From the IMG/VR virus record IMGVR_UViG_3300035698_001793, positions 1-37,541 of that record: DNA of 37,541 bases. One strand, given 5' to 3'. Of the stretch, positions 7,300 through 16,425 are shown in pieces (positions within the stretch are counted from its first letter, which is position 1; each line of letters starts with the position of its first letter). The notes under the pieces are model-generated. The model was not told where the DNA came from. It did not search any database and was given only the letters and a program-made list of their open reading frames with translations. The position numbers and the translations under genes are program-made. This DNA is from a virus.

Positions 7300-7489
7300 T
7301 TCTAATTGTTTCCGCTGATCCCATATGTACAGGGTACACGTTTGCTTTATGGCAATGCCCGCAATTAATGTCTAGTTTGATAGTCATAATAACCGCTCCT
7401 GTCGATTTAATTTCAAACGGTAAATCCACATCAGCGTTATACAGAAACCTACCGCAAAACTTACATTTCTGGGATGTGTGCATTTTCAT
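7289..7489 (-). CDS. Com-like zinc-ribbon protein
   Basis: A 66-residue protein starting at ATG 7489, whose A overlaps the last base of the upstream TAA stop. It contains CKFC near the N-terminus and CGHC about 28 residues later, the four-cysteine zinc ribbon pattern of the phage Mu Com family. In Mu, Com binds mom mRNA and activates its translation. Here no mom-like gene is evident, so the role is open; the protein could be an RNA-binding regulator of the neighbouring coupled genes or of the structured scaffold leader. It ends inside the scaffold/coat promoter. Family resemblance seen by eye; function inferred. Confidence 0.65.
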   Translation of the reverse strand: MKMHTSQKCKFCGRFLYNADVDLPFEIKSTGAVIMTIKLDINCGHCHKANVYPVHMGSAETIRIDK

Positions 7490-8691
7490 TACATCTGCCC
7501 CCATACTTTTAACGTCTGGTCGATATCAGCTAACGAACCTTGATATTGAAACTTAGTAGCTGTCATACGTTGGATGTTATCTTGTGCTTTCTGTATCTCT
7601 TTGTTAATAGCATCAACTTGACCTTTTTGGAACGTTTTACGATCTAACATCTTAGCTACAAACGGTTCCATCTTTGTGCTACGCCCATAAGCATCCATGC
7701 ATTTCAATAAATCAGATTGCGTTGGAATATACATCTTAATTCCTCGACCTTTAGCAATACCAACGAAGAACTCGCAACTTGGTCTTTGTTTCTCGTATTC
7801 GCCACCAACCGCCATATCAACACCATACAAACTAATTTCGTCAAACCCTTCAAATATCGCTAATGCTATCATGTAACTCACTGAATTAGTGAAATACCCT
7901 ATACCGCTAGGATCTAACTCGCCTATCATCGCATTAACTTCATCCCACGGATATTTTATGCTCATCGGTATATCATCGTAATGTTCTTGCATATAAACCG
8001 GGTACGGGCATTTTACTAACCAATCTATCCTTTTCATTTCGGGTTTATGCGGAACTTTGGTTTTCCTGCACGCTTCATTATTACATTCAAACCATCGTGT
8101 TGCTCTAGGATGATTGTTCCAATGGTCGTTCAATCCCCATATCTCCCAACTTGGATCGTCATATGGTGCAAATTGATGTGTCATAGCAGTTCCTACTATA
8201 GCTACCTTTTTAACTTTAGTCTTGCGTAGTTTAGCTTCACATTCAGCAATCGTTTTCCTAGCCTTTGTATGTACAATCTCTAACGCATCAGCATCTTCAA
8301 ACCCATCGAATTTATCGGCTATATCTTGACGGTGTTGTTCAGGTGTTTTAGGCATACCTTTTACAGCTATTGTACGCATATAGTTAGCGTTTTCATCGGC
8401 TATTTCTTTAAGCGTACTATTCGTAATTGAGTCAACCGTAGCTTGTCTTGTTACAGTATCAGCCTTTTTTACTTCCTCGATTTTAATCCTATTATTTAAT
8501 TGTTCAAGTATATATTTCCTGCCTTTATCGCCTATACCCACGTTTAATTGTTTATCGAGTTCTTCTGTAGTAAATTGATATGAGTTATCGCAAGCTTCTC
8601 TCATTTGATCGGCAGAAATTTGTCTTTTTTCAGCTTCGCTCATAGCTTTATATGCCTTTGTTCTTTTATCTATCTTTTTATCATCTATCAT
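7489..8691 (-). CDS. Predicted sugar-transferase-like phage protein (DUF115/Maf-like core)
   Basis: A 400-residue protein with three parts. Residues 1-160 are charged and helical. Residues 165-345 form an alpha/beta core beginning with a glycine-rich strand-loop (VKKVAIVGTAMTHQFAPYDD), followed by PSWEIWGLNDHW, a FTNSVSYMIALAIFEGFDEI helix-strand and ISLYGVDMAVGGEYEKQRPS, ending with KGRGIKMYIPTQSDLLK. The C-terminal 55 residues are a probable coiled coil. The core pattern is widespread in phage head regions and resembles the DUF115/6-hydroxymethylpterin-type fold shared with Maf sugar transferases, but I cannot assign a catalytic residue. The start overlaps the CMP-sugar synthetase stop (ATGA), suggesting the two products work together. 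Function is inference. Confidence 0.5.
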   Translation of the reverse strand: MIDDKKIDKRTKAYKAMSEAEKRQISADQMREACDNSYQFTTEELDKQLNVGIGDKGRKYILEQLNNRIKIEEVKKADTVTRQATVDSITNSTLKEIADENANYMRTIAVKGMPKTPEQHRQDIADKFDGFEDADALEIVHTKARKTIAECEAKLRKTKVKKVAIVGTAMTHQFAPYDDPSWEIWGLNDHWNNHPRATRWFECNNEACRKTKVPHKPEMKRIDWLVKCPYPVYMQEHYDDIPMSIKYPWDEVNAMIGELDPSGIGYFTNSVSYMIALAIFEGFDEISLYGVDMAVGGEYEKQRPSCEFFVGIAKGRGIKMYIPTQSDLLKCMDAYGRSTKMEPFVAKMLDRKTFQKGQVDAINKEIQKAQDNIQRMTATKFQYQGSLADIDQTLKVWGQM

Positions 8692-9464
8692 TTATTTAAT
8701 CCCTTTCGTCTGTTCAAAAAGTATTCCGCTAGTAACATATCATCTTCGGTATCAATATCCCATGCTGATATCTCGTCAATTACATATCCATATCTAAAAT
8801 TGATATCTTCTTGATATATCGCACAAGCACCTGAATACATCGCATCCATAATCTCCAATGACATATCTTTGGTTATCTCTGGTAAACTATCGTAATCAAT
8901 TATGTTAGGGTTGTATATTGTGAACGCTCCGTTTGTCCTGACTGTTGGTTCCATCATGGTCATATGTTCAGGCATACCACTTAATCCAAACGGACTTATC
9001 AACCGTTGCATCCTAATATCTACATATTGAATGTGTACCAATTCAGTTGATTTAACTTTCGTAACAGATGTTAAAGACTTAGTATATTTTTGATTTACGA
9101 ATTTCTCAATTGCATCGTCTACTTGCCACGTTTGTACTAATGGAGATGTACACCATAAATTAATTACATAATCATATTTATCGTGTTTTAACATTTCCTT
9201 TAACGCATGAGATTGTACTGCTCCACCATATGCGTGCGGTAATGCTAATACATACGGTCTATCTATTACATACGCCCCTGCTTGGTCTGCTAGACCTTTT
9301 ATAATATCGCATTCAGTACTAACATAAACCGCATCAATATGTTTGGATTGTATGCCAATATCAATCGCCCATTCAACTAACGTTTTCCCCGCTACCATTC
9401 GTCTGTTCTTGTTAGGTACTCGGTTGCTGGTTCCTTTAGCTTGAATTAACGCTGCTATTCTCAT
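8688..9464 (-). CDS. Acylneuraminate-type cytidylyltransferase (CMP-sugar synthetase)
   Basis: A 258-residue enzyme predicted to activate a sialic-acid-like or other 2-keto sugar acid with CTP. Evidence: an N-terminal nucleotide-binding motif (IQAKGTSNRVPNKNRRMVAG, the A-R-x-x-S-x-x-x-P-x-K-N type), the central NLWCTSPLVQ (T-S-P-L) motif, and the C-terminal AWDIDTEDDMLLAE, typical of the NeuA/KdsB-like family with its metal-binding D-I-D. Length is close to the family's usual 220-250. It overlaps the preceding and following genes by 4 bases each, so it is cotranslated with the 400-residue sugar-transferase-like gene. The sugar cannot be read from sequence. Placement inside the head module suggests virion or host-surface modification. 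Confidence 0.88.
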   Translation of the reverse strand: MRIAALIQAKGTSNRVPNKNRRMVAGKTLVEWAIDIGIQSKHIDAVYVSTECDIIKGLADQAGAYVIDRPYVLALPHAYGGAVQSHALKEMLKHDKYDYVINLWCTSPLVQTWQVDDAIEKFVNQKYTKSLTSVTKVKSTELVHIQYVDIRMQRLISPFGLSGMPEHMTMMEPTVRTNGAFTIYNPNIIDYDSLPEITKDMSLEIMDAMYSGACAIYQEDINFRYGYVIDEISAWDIDTEDDMLLAEYFLNRRKGLNK

Positions 9465-9730
9465 TTCATACCACCGCTCGGATCGAATTCCATAACGTTA
9501 TTCTTTGGCGGTTGTCCTACCCCGAAGTTCTGCGGTTTTGCAGTTTCAAATGTACCAAACTGAACATCTCCCACTAATAACCATTCCTTAGGTCGTTTGG
9601 TTTTTTGATCTGTTACCTCATGCACAAGCGTATATCCTTGACTTTCAAATGTAGCTTTCAGGTTATCTTTAGCCTGTACAGTATCGTTTTCGTCAAATGA
9701 TATTGTAATTATTTTTTTAATTAGCGCCAT
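9461..9730 (-). CDS. Hypothetical protein
   Basis: An 89-residue protein between MuF and the CMP-sugar synthetase; it overlaps the latter's start by 4 bases (ATGA). The N-terminal 75 residues look like a small alpha/beta domain (KKIITISFDENDTV, then a helix DNLKATFESQGYTLVHEVTD and a two-strand end PKEWLLVGDVQFGTF). The final 20 residues are polar with a PPKNN motif. I do not recognise it. Coupled translation suggests it functions with the downstream sugar genes or with MuF. Confidence 0.6.
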   Translation of the reverse strand: MALIKKIITISFDENDTVQAKDNLKATFESQGYTLVHEVTDQKTKRPKEWLLVGDVQFGTFETAKPQNFGVGQPPKNNVMEFDPSGGMK

Positions 9731-9754
9731 TATCGTATCGCTCCTTTCAAGTTA

Positions 9755-10681
9755 CTATATATTATGAGCATCCGCCCATTGATTATATGTTTTATATGGT
9801 ACAACCTCGCTAGTGCCATCCGCTCCCCTTGCTCTACGGAACGAAGGTCGAACTCCGTCAATGTCTACTCTCGTAGTACACCTACAATTAATATCGTCTG
9901 CCGCTGTTCCTAAAGAACCGGGCATTAAACCTACACCGCCTGAACTTGAGTGGAATTCCTCTTTTATTCCAATCGCTACACCGTCTAAACTTTGATGAGC
10001 GGATCGTGTTCTTGCATCTAATGTAGCATCCCATACTTTTTCAGTTTTTACCCCCAAATCATCAGCATGTTTCATGCTATCAAACCTACCGATGTTATTA
10101 ATCCTATGCGTTTCAGTTTGTGCTATCCGGATTGATTTACCTGCATCTCCATTATATACTTTCTTAATATCTCGCATAGTCTTACCATAACTTTGACCGT
10201 TTATTAACGCCCTAGTTATAGCTTGGTTAGTCTGACTAATCATAACCGCCCGATCTCGTATAAACCGTTCATCTAACGTCAACCCATCAATCGGGTTTTG
10301 TATAGCTGCTGTAATCCTAGCTTTATCAATCGGTACATAAGATAATTTAGATTGTAAATCTTTCTCAATAGCATACCCTGTCCGAAAATACTCTTCGCTG
10401 TATGAACCCTCTAGTCCGCCTGTAAGCGTTTTATGGTTCTGCCCGTATAAACTACTAAGTTCTTTGTTAATCTCAACCTGCGATTTCTTAAGTCTATCGT
10501 ACTTCTGCATCTCCGCATATGTTAGCGTGCCTTTGGTTTCATATTGTTCATATACATCAGCATACGCACTCTTAACAGTTGCATAAGATTGTTTGTAGTT
10601 GTTTTTTAAATTACGTTCAATAGTAGTTAACGTTTTAGCTGAAGCTTTATCTGCATCTTGGATATCGGTTAATATTGACAT
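9755..10681 (-). CDS. Minor head protein, SPP1 gp7 / MuF family
   Basis: A 308-residue protein whose start overlaps the portal stop by one base. The N-terminal 150 residues are helical. The C-terminal domain has the MuF signature: a TETHRI motif, then KVWDATLDARTRSAHQSLDG and the INCRCTTRV end with a Cys pair. These are the family's conserved residues, widely found in SPP1 gp7-like minor head proteins, which associate with the portal and enter the head with the DNA. After the MuF domain a short basic tail (RRARGADG) and TYNQWADAHNI remain; no toxin domain is fused to it. Confidence 0.9.
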   Translation of the reverse strand: MSILTDIQDADKASAKTLTTIERNLKNNYKQSYATVKSAYADVYEQYETKGTLTYAEMQKYDRLKKSQVEINKELSSLYGQNHKTLTGGLEGSYSEEYFRTGYAIEKDLQSKLSYVPIDKARITAAIQNPIDGLTLDERFIRDRAVMISQTNQAITRALINGQSYGKTMRDIKKVYNGDAGKSIRIAQTETHRINNIGRFDSMKHADDLGVKTEKVWDATLDARTRSAHQSLDGVAIGIKEEFHSSSGGVGLMPGSLGTAADDINCRCTTRVDIDGVRPSFRRARGADGTSEVVPYKTYNQWADAHNI

Positions 10682-12096
10682 TATACATCATCTTCCAACT
10701 CAAGTGGTTCGTTCATATCAATCATGTTTTCGTTCTGTTCTGCCATTTGAGCAATTACCTTTTGTGGATCATCAACGAAACTCATTAAACTATATAACAG
10801 TTCATCAGGGAAGATGCCTTTCATTAATTGTGCTGTCTTAGCTTCGTCTAATAAATTCAACGGGAAGTTTCTAGTCCATATATAATTTATCATCAGATAA
10901 TCAATAGTAGTACCTTTGATACTCCAAGCTGAACTTAATATTTTGTATTGTGTCATTAACCCTGCGTTAAATTTCCGTTCAGATATGATACATTTAGATT
11001 CTAAACTAAACATCTTGAATTTCATCGCAATACCTGATACGTTCCCACCAAATACCTCATCATTAAAATTAACAGATTTAGCGAACCTATAAATGTTATC
11101 TTCCAACCTGTCTAGATGATGTTCGACTATATCATCGTTCAAATCTTTAGTAATAAACTCAATCCTAGCATCAGTATCAGGCATACCAAACGCACCCGTT
11201 TTCTTAGCATCGCTGATAGCTTGTGCATCCGGTACCATACCATAAAACGCCATATAAGCTAACCGAAATTGTTCAATCTCGCTTGCTACGTCTGATAACG
11301 TTGCATCGTAATCATCTATCAACTTATAAACTTTATCACAATCACCTTGATTTTCTTCGTTGTTTTTAAATTGTATTAATGGAACACCGTTAAACATATG
11401 TGATATAGCTTCTTTCTCACCATATATCTTAAACGTTCTATCTGCGTTCTTATCATCTGACATATCAGATATATAAAACGTTATGTTTTTATTATCGTAC
11501 CATTCAACATAAACAAATGGTTTTTCATCAATGATAATATCATAATATCTCAATGCGTATTGTGCTTCGGTAGTACTACCATCAGTTATAAATATACATT
11601 CCCACGGTTTAACGTTCATAGCACGTTCTTTAGCATCGGTATCAATGTATAGTAATCTAGCACCATATCCGCAGATAGATGCCATCTTCTCGGTTTCACC
11701 GTCTAAATCCTCAACGTTATTTCGAGTGTTGAATTCATTAATAACCGACATATCAAGGTCATACGCAGATTCATCAACATCGCCCGCTTTGTTCGTATAA
11801 TTCTCTTTATCTAACTGATATATAATCGGGTTACCTAACAGATACCCTAATTTAACGTCAATTATATCAACATCAAACGCATTGTTATCTTGTCGGTTAA
11901 TCTTAGATGTATCGTCAAATGTCCTACTGAATATAGGTACACCATCAGGATCAATGCTTGCTTGATATCGTTTATGATTAGATATCATCTTACTTTTCAT
12001 TCGTGCATGATCGTTAATTAAATCATCGATAATCTGCGGTATTACACTCTCACCCTGACTCTTAATAGTTGCGTTCACCCATTCCATGTTTAACAT
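10681..12096 (-). CDS. Portal protein (SPP1 gp6-like)
   Basis: A 471-residue portal protein: helical N-terminus, IIDVKLGYLLGNPIIYQLD (the GYLLGNP motif shared by SPP1-like portals), a beta-rich wing with PWECIFITDGS and RYYDI, and a long helical stem and crown region (SLESKCIISERKFN...), ending acidic. The length matches the SPP1 gp6 family. It follows the large terminase and precedes MuF, and it would form the ring through which DNA is packaged. Confidence 0.92.
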   Translation of the reverse strand: MLNMEWVNATIKSQGESVIPQIIDDLINDHARMKSKMISNHKRYQASIDPDGVPIFSRTFDDTSKINRQDNNAFDVDIIDVKLGYLLGNPIIYQLDKENYTNKAGDVDESAYDLDMSVINEFNTRNNVEDLDGETEKMASICGYGARLLYIDTDAKERAMNVKPWECIFITDGSTTEAQYALRYYDIIIDEKPFVYVEWYDNKNITFYISDMSDDKNADRTFKIYGEKEAISHMFNGVPLIQFKNNEENQGDCDKVYKLIDDYDATLSDVASEIEQFRLAYMAFYGMVPDAQAISDAKKTGAFGMPDTDARIEFITKDLNDDIVEHHLDRLEDNIYRFAKSVNFNDEVFGGNVSGIAMKFKMFSLESKCIISERKFNAGLMTQYKILSSAWSIKGTTIDYLMINYIWTRNFPLNLLDEAKTAQLMKGIFPDELLYSLMSFVDDPQKVIAQMAEQNENMIDMNEPLELEDDV

Positions 12097-12116
12097 TTAA
12101 TCTACTCCTTATTTAT

Positions 12117-13370
12117 TTACATAAACGACTTGGCAGCCGTCATCCTTCGGTTTTCCATCTCATCTTCATACGCATATCGTAACGCATCAATTAGATGGTT
12201 GAACTTATCAACTGGATCACGTAATACATTCCCGTCTTTATCTTCTCGATATTTATATTGTTGAAACTCGTTCTTTGCGTTCTGACATTTAGTATCGATA
12301 ACAATGTTCAATCCTCGTAACCATTCTACCCCAAAATTAACGCTATCTTTCCCTTTTTTAGCTTTCAAGGCGTTCATACCTAATGTCCGTAACTTGGAAA
12401 TACTCTTTGGTTCTGCACTATCACATACCACATATTCTTTACCAAACAGCTTAGTACCCTCTGTGTATAAATCTTCGTTAGATAGTTCACGTTCGTAAAC
12501 CTCGTCTAAGATATACAACGTTTTAATGTTCTTATCATAATGACCTCTGACAATAGCAGCTGGTTCAGCAAACCCGAAATCCATACCGTTCCTGAACGTT
12601 TCAAAAGTCTTGCGAACCTCGGTTAAATCTTGCATTGACCAGTTCTTGAATATTACATTACCTAGCACGCCCCAATTACCCAGCGTATAAACTTCATGAT
12701 AATACTCGTCTGTTTCATCTTCTAATAACGCAATATCCCCATCATCTAAAAAACGGAGATTATCTTTATAAGTTGTTTTCATAATACTAACTTTATCATC
12801 AGTATAAGATGTTTTCTCATCATCCCATTTACCGAAATATTCAGTAAATATCCAATGGCTTTTTAATATCGGGTTGAAACTCATCATCAACCGTTTATGT
12901 ACTTTAGATTTACCTCTTAACCTACGTTGTAACTGCCGAACATCGTTCTGTAATACCTCGGTAGCTTCTTCAATCCATATGTCAGTTAATACGCCTTTTA
13001 TCGGTGTTATACTCTTTACCTTCTCAACATCATCTAACCCAACAAACAATATCTGGAACCCATTATCACACGTTATTTTCATATCGGATTTATTAATCTT
13101 GAAATACTTGATTAACCCGAATCTAGTTATAGTTTTACAAATCTCGTTGAACATACTATTATGAATCGTCTTCTGCACGTTCCTAACACATAAATAATTA
13201 TGCCCGCCTGATGCCATATCCATAATACACCTTTGAGCAACAAACACGGATTTACCGGATGCACTACCACCGTAATATATCTGTGTTGGCGTTTCATCGT
13301 TCAAATATGGTATATAACATTTATTAAACACTTTACTTTTAATTTTTAAATCAATCGTCATCTTCGTCAA
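12117..13370 (-). CDS. Terminase large subunit
   Basis: A 417-residue packaging ATPase/nuclease. The N-terminal domain carries a Walker A motif (YYGGSASGKS, about residue 33), then VLTDIWIEEATEV as the Walker B with its catalytic Glu, and SFNPILKSHWI as the coupling motif. The nuclease domain contains GMDFGFAEPAA (RNase H-like first Asp), a VVCDSAEPKSI second Asp and the C-terminal FNHLIDALRYA with the third Asp. Size and motifs match the SPP1/PBSX-like TerL group that packages by a headful mechanism. Overlaps the small subunit by 20 bases. Confidence 0.95.
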   Translation of the reverse strand: MTKMTIDLKIKSKVFNKCYIPYLNDETPTQIYYGGSASGKSVFVAQRCIMDMASGGHNYLCVRNVQKTIHNSMFNEICKTITRFGLIKYFKINKSDMKITCDNGFQILFVGLDDVEKVKSITPIKGVLTDIWIEEATEVLQNDVRQLQRRLRGKSKVHKRLMMSFNPILKSHWIFTEYFGKWDDEKTSYTDDKVSIMKTTYKDNLRFLDDGDIALLEDETDEYYHEVYTLGNWGVLGNVIFKNWSMQDLTEVRKTFETFRNGMDFGFAEPAAIVRGHYDKNIKTLYILDEVYERELSNEDLYTEGTKLFGKEYVVCDSAEPKSISKLRTLGMNALKAKKGKDSVNFGVEWLRGLNIVIDTKCQNAKNEFQQYKYREDKDGNVLRDPVDKFNHLIDALRYAYEDEMENRRMTAAKSFM

Positions 13371-13779
13371 TTACTTCAACTGTAATTTTTGTATCGCCTA
13401 TCTGTTCAATCGTTTGTTTATCCCTCCACAATTCAGGTTGTCTATTTTTCAACCAAAAAGCAACCGCCCCGGTATCTGGTGGATAATGTTTAATAGTTTC
13501 TACTATCATTTCTTCACCATTATTATTGAATATCTTATCTTCTGGATGTTCATATCCTTTAGCCCTATGATACAAACTTTCTGCTATTTCAGCATCAGCT
13601 ATTGTCTTACCTCTTTTTATGGACTCTAAAAATTCAGGATGAGCAATCTTCCAATTATTAATAGTTGACTCATCCACATCGAAATTATCGCCTAATTGTT
13701 TATCAGTAGCACCCAACAAACAATATTTATAAGCTAACTTATTATATTCTATTTTATATTTCGTTGGTGCTCCTGCCAT
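13351..13779 (-). CDS. Terminase small subunit
   Basis: A 142-residue protein; start set at ATG 13779 because AAGGATG-type ribosome site lies 9-12 bases upstream and the ATG nine bases earlier would overlap it. Residues 5-55 form a helix-turn-helix (YKYCLLGATDKQLGDNFDVDESTINNWK), followed by a helical segment containing ESLYHRAKGYEH and the conserved PPDTGAVAFWLKNRQPELW motif typical of Gram-positive TerS. The C-terminus is acidic. It recognises the packaging site on DNA and stimulates the large subunit encoded next. Confidence 0.92.
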   Translation of the reverse strand: MAGAPTKYKIEYNKLAYKYCLLGATDKQLGDNFDVDESTINNWKIAHPEFLESIKRGKTIADAEIAESLYHRAKGYEHPEDKIFNNNGEEMIVETIKHYPPDTGAVAFWLKNRQPELWRDKQTIEQIGDTKITVEVIDEDDD

Positions 13780-13807
13780 TACCCACACATCCTTTTATTT
13801 GTAAAGT

Positions 13808-13839
13808 GGGAGAATGACCGTTTTGCCAGTCAAACTCCC
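13808..13839 (-). terminator. Hairpin between the ABC transporter and terminase genes
   Basis: GGGAG/CTCCC outer arms and TGACTG/CGGTCA inner arms separated by a 2x2 internal loop form a stem on the minus strand in the 73-base gap between the substrate-binding gene and terminase. No clear T-run follows on the minus strand, but one (TGTTATGTTTTATTATTT) follows on the plus side. A terminator or transcript-stability element are both possible. Confidence 0.4.
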
Positions 13840-13852
13840 CTGTTATGTTTTA

Positions 13853-15445
13853 TTATTTATTGTACATATCAACTAACGTTTCTGCTCCCATATCATTAAC
13901 TTTCAATACAAACGCATTAAACTCATCCATGCTCTTTTTACCGTTTATGAAATTAGTAACGTTCTCTTTTATGAAAGTATCTAACGGTGTCATTATTTCT
14001 TTCTTAGTTTCGTTATCAGCTTCATTCAACACTACTGCTGGTATCGCATATGTATAAACATTATCACCATACACTTTACCCGCTGGAGCCCATAACCTAG
14101 CACCATCAAACCATCTATCATTGTAGTATTGTACATCGGTAAACACTTTAACCCAGTTCGAGTTTTCGCCTATTCCGTACATTTCATTTATTAGAGTTTT
14201 GAACGCATCTGTCTTTTGCACGCCTACTGATGTATTTCCAAATTCGCCACTTGCTAGTTGTTTAGTGGTGATACCTTCAACACCCCAATATAATAAATCA
14301 TGACTTGCTTGTTTATCATACGTCCAATCTAACATAGCTAATATATTATCTAATGATTCGGTCTTAGCAGATACAACTGATCCCGTTGTACTGAATCTAG
14401 ATTTACCCGCCCAACCATAAAACTTACCGTTATAACTTGGTGGTACAAACGCTTCAAATTGTCCGTTAATACCGTTCTCTTTCAACCCATTATTATGAGT
14501 TGGTGCGTTCATCATATTATCAACCCAGAACTGACAATCGCCTATCTTAGCATCTGCATACCATTGTGGTTCAGGATAAGCGGACCATTCAGGTGTTAAT
14601 ATTCCTGCATCAACTAACTTCTTGAAAAACAATATCGCATCTTTATAATTATCAGTTGCTACCGGATTAACAAACACTTTAGCGTATTGATCGTAATATG
14701 GGAACTCTATCAATGATGTTCCGAAACTATACGATAATAAGTTCAGATCTAATATACCGTTTCTATTAGTCCATATTGGTGTATCTGCATTAGCTTGCAT
14801 TTTCTCAAGTGTATTATACAAATCATCAAACGTTGCAAACTCGGTTGTATCAGCTAAATCTGTTCTGATAACTCCACCTAAACTACTTGTTGGATTGTAA
14901 TTTCTAACCGTTGAAGCGAAATATATCTTACCATCAGATGATGTAATTGCTCCTTTGTATTCTTCGTATTTATCTAACCACCCCGCATAATGTGGCAACT
15001 TATCCAAATTATCAGATAATGATATTAACAACCCTTTAGGACCTATCTCTTTAGCTAACATGAAATCAGGTGTATATGATTCATGGAACAAATCTTGATT
15101 CCCGATATTGATTATATCAGGTAAATCCCCGCCTGCTACTCTAACAGATAATTTATCCATGTAAACATCAGGTGGTACCATGATCGGTTCAATTACCATG
15201 TTCCCCGCTGCACCTAACATATCATAAACTACTAACGGATTACCATATTGTATCGCCCCTGATTCTCTCATCATCCACGTTACAGTTGGTGTTTCCTCAA
15301 CCTCATCAACTACTTCTTTAGTCGGTTCTGCGGTCTTAACCGCTGGTTTTACCGTTGGTGTATCAACCTCTTTAACAGTTGCACACCCTACCATAACCGA
15401 TACTAATAACATTATAGCTATTACTATACTTAACATTTTCTTCAT
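13853..15445 (-). CDS. ABC importer substrate-binding lipoprotein (YtcQ/LplA-like)
   Basis: A 530-residue extracellular sugar-binding lipoprotein. The start is ATG 15445, since an AAGGAG lies 9 bases before it; the ATG 18 bases upstream contains that site. Residues 1-20 are a lipoprotein signal peptide (basic KK, hydrophobic core, VMVGC with Cys21), followed by a Pro/Thr/Glu-rich tether of about 35 residues. The mature domain shows the large family-1 binding protein pattern: DLPDIINIGNQD, GLLISLSDNLDKLPHY and later DGKIYFASTVRNYNP, and a C-terminal lobe. This class serves LplB/YtcP permeases in oligosaccharide uptake. It has its own promoter (15502-15529). Substrate not predictable. A phage lipoprotein role in superinfection exclusion is an alternative. 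Confidence 0.88.
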   Translation of the reverse strand: MKKMLSIVIAIMLLVSVMVGCATVKEVDTPTVKPAVKTAEPTKEVVDEVEETPTVTWMMRESGAIQYGNPLVVYDMLGAAGNMVIEPIMVPPDVYMDKLSVRVAGGDLPDIINIGNQDLFHESYTPDFMLAKEIGPKGLLISLSDNLDKLPHYAGWLDKYEEYKGAITSSDGKIYFASTVRNYNPTSSLGGVIRTDLADTTEFATFDDLYNTLEKMQANADTPIWTNRNGILDLNLLSYSFGTSLIEFPYYDQYAKVFVNPVATDNYKDAILFFKKLVDAGILTPEWSAYPEPQWYADAKIGDCQFWVDNMMNAPTHNNGLKENGINGQFEAFVPPSYNGKFYGWAGKSRFSTTGSVVSAKTESLDNILAMLDWTYDKQASHDLLYWGVEGITTKQLASGEFGNTSVGVQKTDAFKTLINEMYGIGENSNWVKVFTDVQYYNDRWFDGARLWAPAGKVYGDNVYTYAIPAVVLNEADNETKKEIMTPLDTFIKENVTNFINGKKSMDEFNAFVLKVNDMGAETLVDMYNK

Positions 15446-15501
15446 TATTTGCGACTCCTTCATACTTTTTATTTTCTTTTTTAGCGCCTTTTATACTTCG
15501 T

Positions 15502-15529
15502 ATTATACTCTTTTACTACTAATTGTCAA
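15502..15529 (-). promoter_or_regulatory. Promoter for the substrate-binding lipoprotein gene
   Basis: TTGACA (15529-15524), a 16-base spacer and TATAAT (15507-15502) on the minus strand, between the second permease and the substrate-binding gene. It would supply extra transcript of the binding protein over the permeases. Confidence 0.8.
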
Positions 15530-15538
15530 TTATGCTTA

Positions 15539-16420
15539 TTACCCTTTCAAACTACCTATCATAAACCCGCTAATAAAATGTTTCTGTAATAACGGATAAA
15601 TACATAACACTGGTATTATACTGCATAACGCCATTGCCATTTTAATAGCACGTTCTAACCCTATCCCATCATGTTCGGTTGCTGCTCCTATCACCCCTTC
15701 CATGCTACCTCGCATATTCCCTACCACTATATATTTCCGTAATACTATCATCAACGGTTGTTTATCTGCACTAGTTAAATACATCAACGCAGGGAAATAA
15801 CTATTCCAATATCCCACAAACGCAAATATAGCTACTACCGCAAATATAGCTTTTGATAACGGGACCATAACTTTAGCGTATATCCACATATGTCCTGCTC
15901 CGTCTATCTTAGCAGCTTCAATTAAACTAATCGGTATCTGTTTGAAATTAGTTCTAAACAATATCAAACTCCAAGCACTTAAAGCTGGTGGTATCACTAT
16001 CGCCCAGATTGTATCTAACAACCCTAAATTCTTAATAACTAAAAACATCGGTATTATCCCACCACTGAAAAACATCGTAATTACGAAAAAGGTTGTAAAG
16101 GTTTTTTTAGGTTTAAACTCTTTAGTTATCAACACATAAGCAGGCAACGAACAAATTACTAACGTTAATATCGTACCTAACCCCGCATACATAAAACTAT
16201 TGAAATATCCTCGCCATATTGTACTATTCCGTAATATTATCTTATACGCATCTAACTGAAACCCGATCGGATATAACGTAACCTCACCCCTAGCAATTGC
16301 AAACGTATCACTCACCGATACAGATATCATATACAGAAACGGATATACGAATATCATTAATAATAAAACCATCAACGATATGTTCAGAATGTCGAATAAC
16401 CCTGTTTTAGTTTTTACCAT
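15539..16420 (-). CDS. Carbohydrate ABC transporter permease (YtcP/LplC-like)
   Basis: A 293-residue inner-membrane protein with six predicted membrane segments, starting with the N-terminal hydrophobic helix LNISLMVLLLMIFVYPFLYM. The EAA loop that contacts the transport ATPase is intact at about residue 190 (EAAKIDGAGHMWIYAKVMVP), and the C-terminus has the class-typical HFISGFMIGSLKG ending. It matches the LplC/YtcP group of carbohydrate (CUT1) permeases in length. Its ATG overlaps the stop of the small inserted gene (TTATGGTAA), reproducing the arrangement at the end of the first permease. It is followed by the binding protein gene. No ATPase gene is present in the window. Confidence 0.92.
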   Translation of the reverse strand: MVKTKTGLFDILNISLMVLLLMIFVYPFLYMISVSVSDTFAIARGEVTLYPIGFQLDAYKIILRNSTIWRGYFNSFMYAGLGTILTLVICSLPAYVLITKEFKPKKTFTTFFVITMFFSGGIIPMFLVIKNLGLLDTIWAIVIPPALSAWSLILFRTNFKQIPISLIEAAKIDGAGHMWIYAKVMVPLSKAIFAVVAIFAFVGYWNSYFPALMYLTSADKQPLMIVLRKYIVVGNMRGSMEGVIGAATEHDGIGLERAIKMAMALCSIIPVLCIYPLLQKHFISGFMIGSLKG

Positions 16421-16425
16421 AACCC
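16413..16425. repeat. 13-bp direct repeat flanking the inserted small gene (copy 1)
   Basis: tttaccataaccc here and at 16766-16778 are identical, 353 bp apart. Each copy holds a gene end (G-L-W-stop) overlapping the next start codon. Deleting one copy plus the interval would fuse the first permease directly to the second. Confidence 0.85.
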
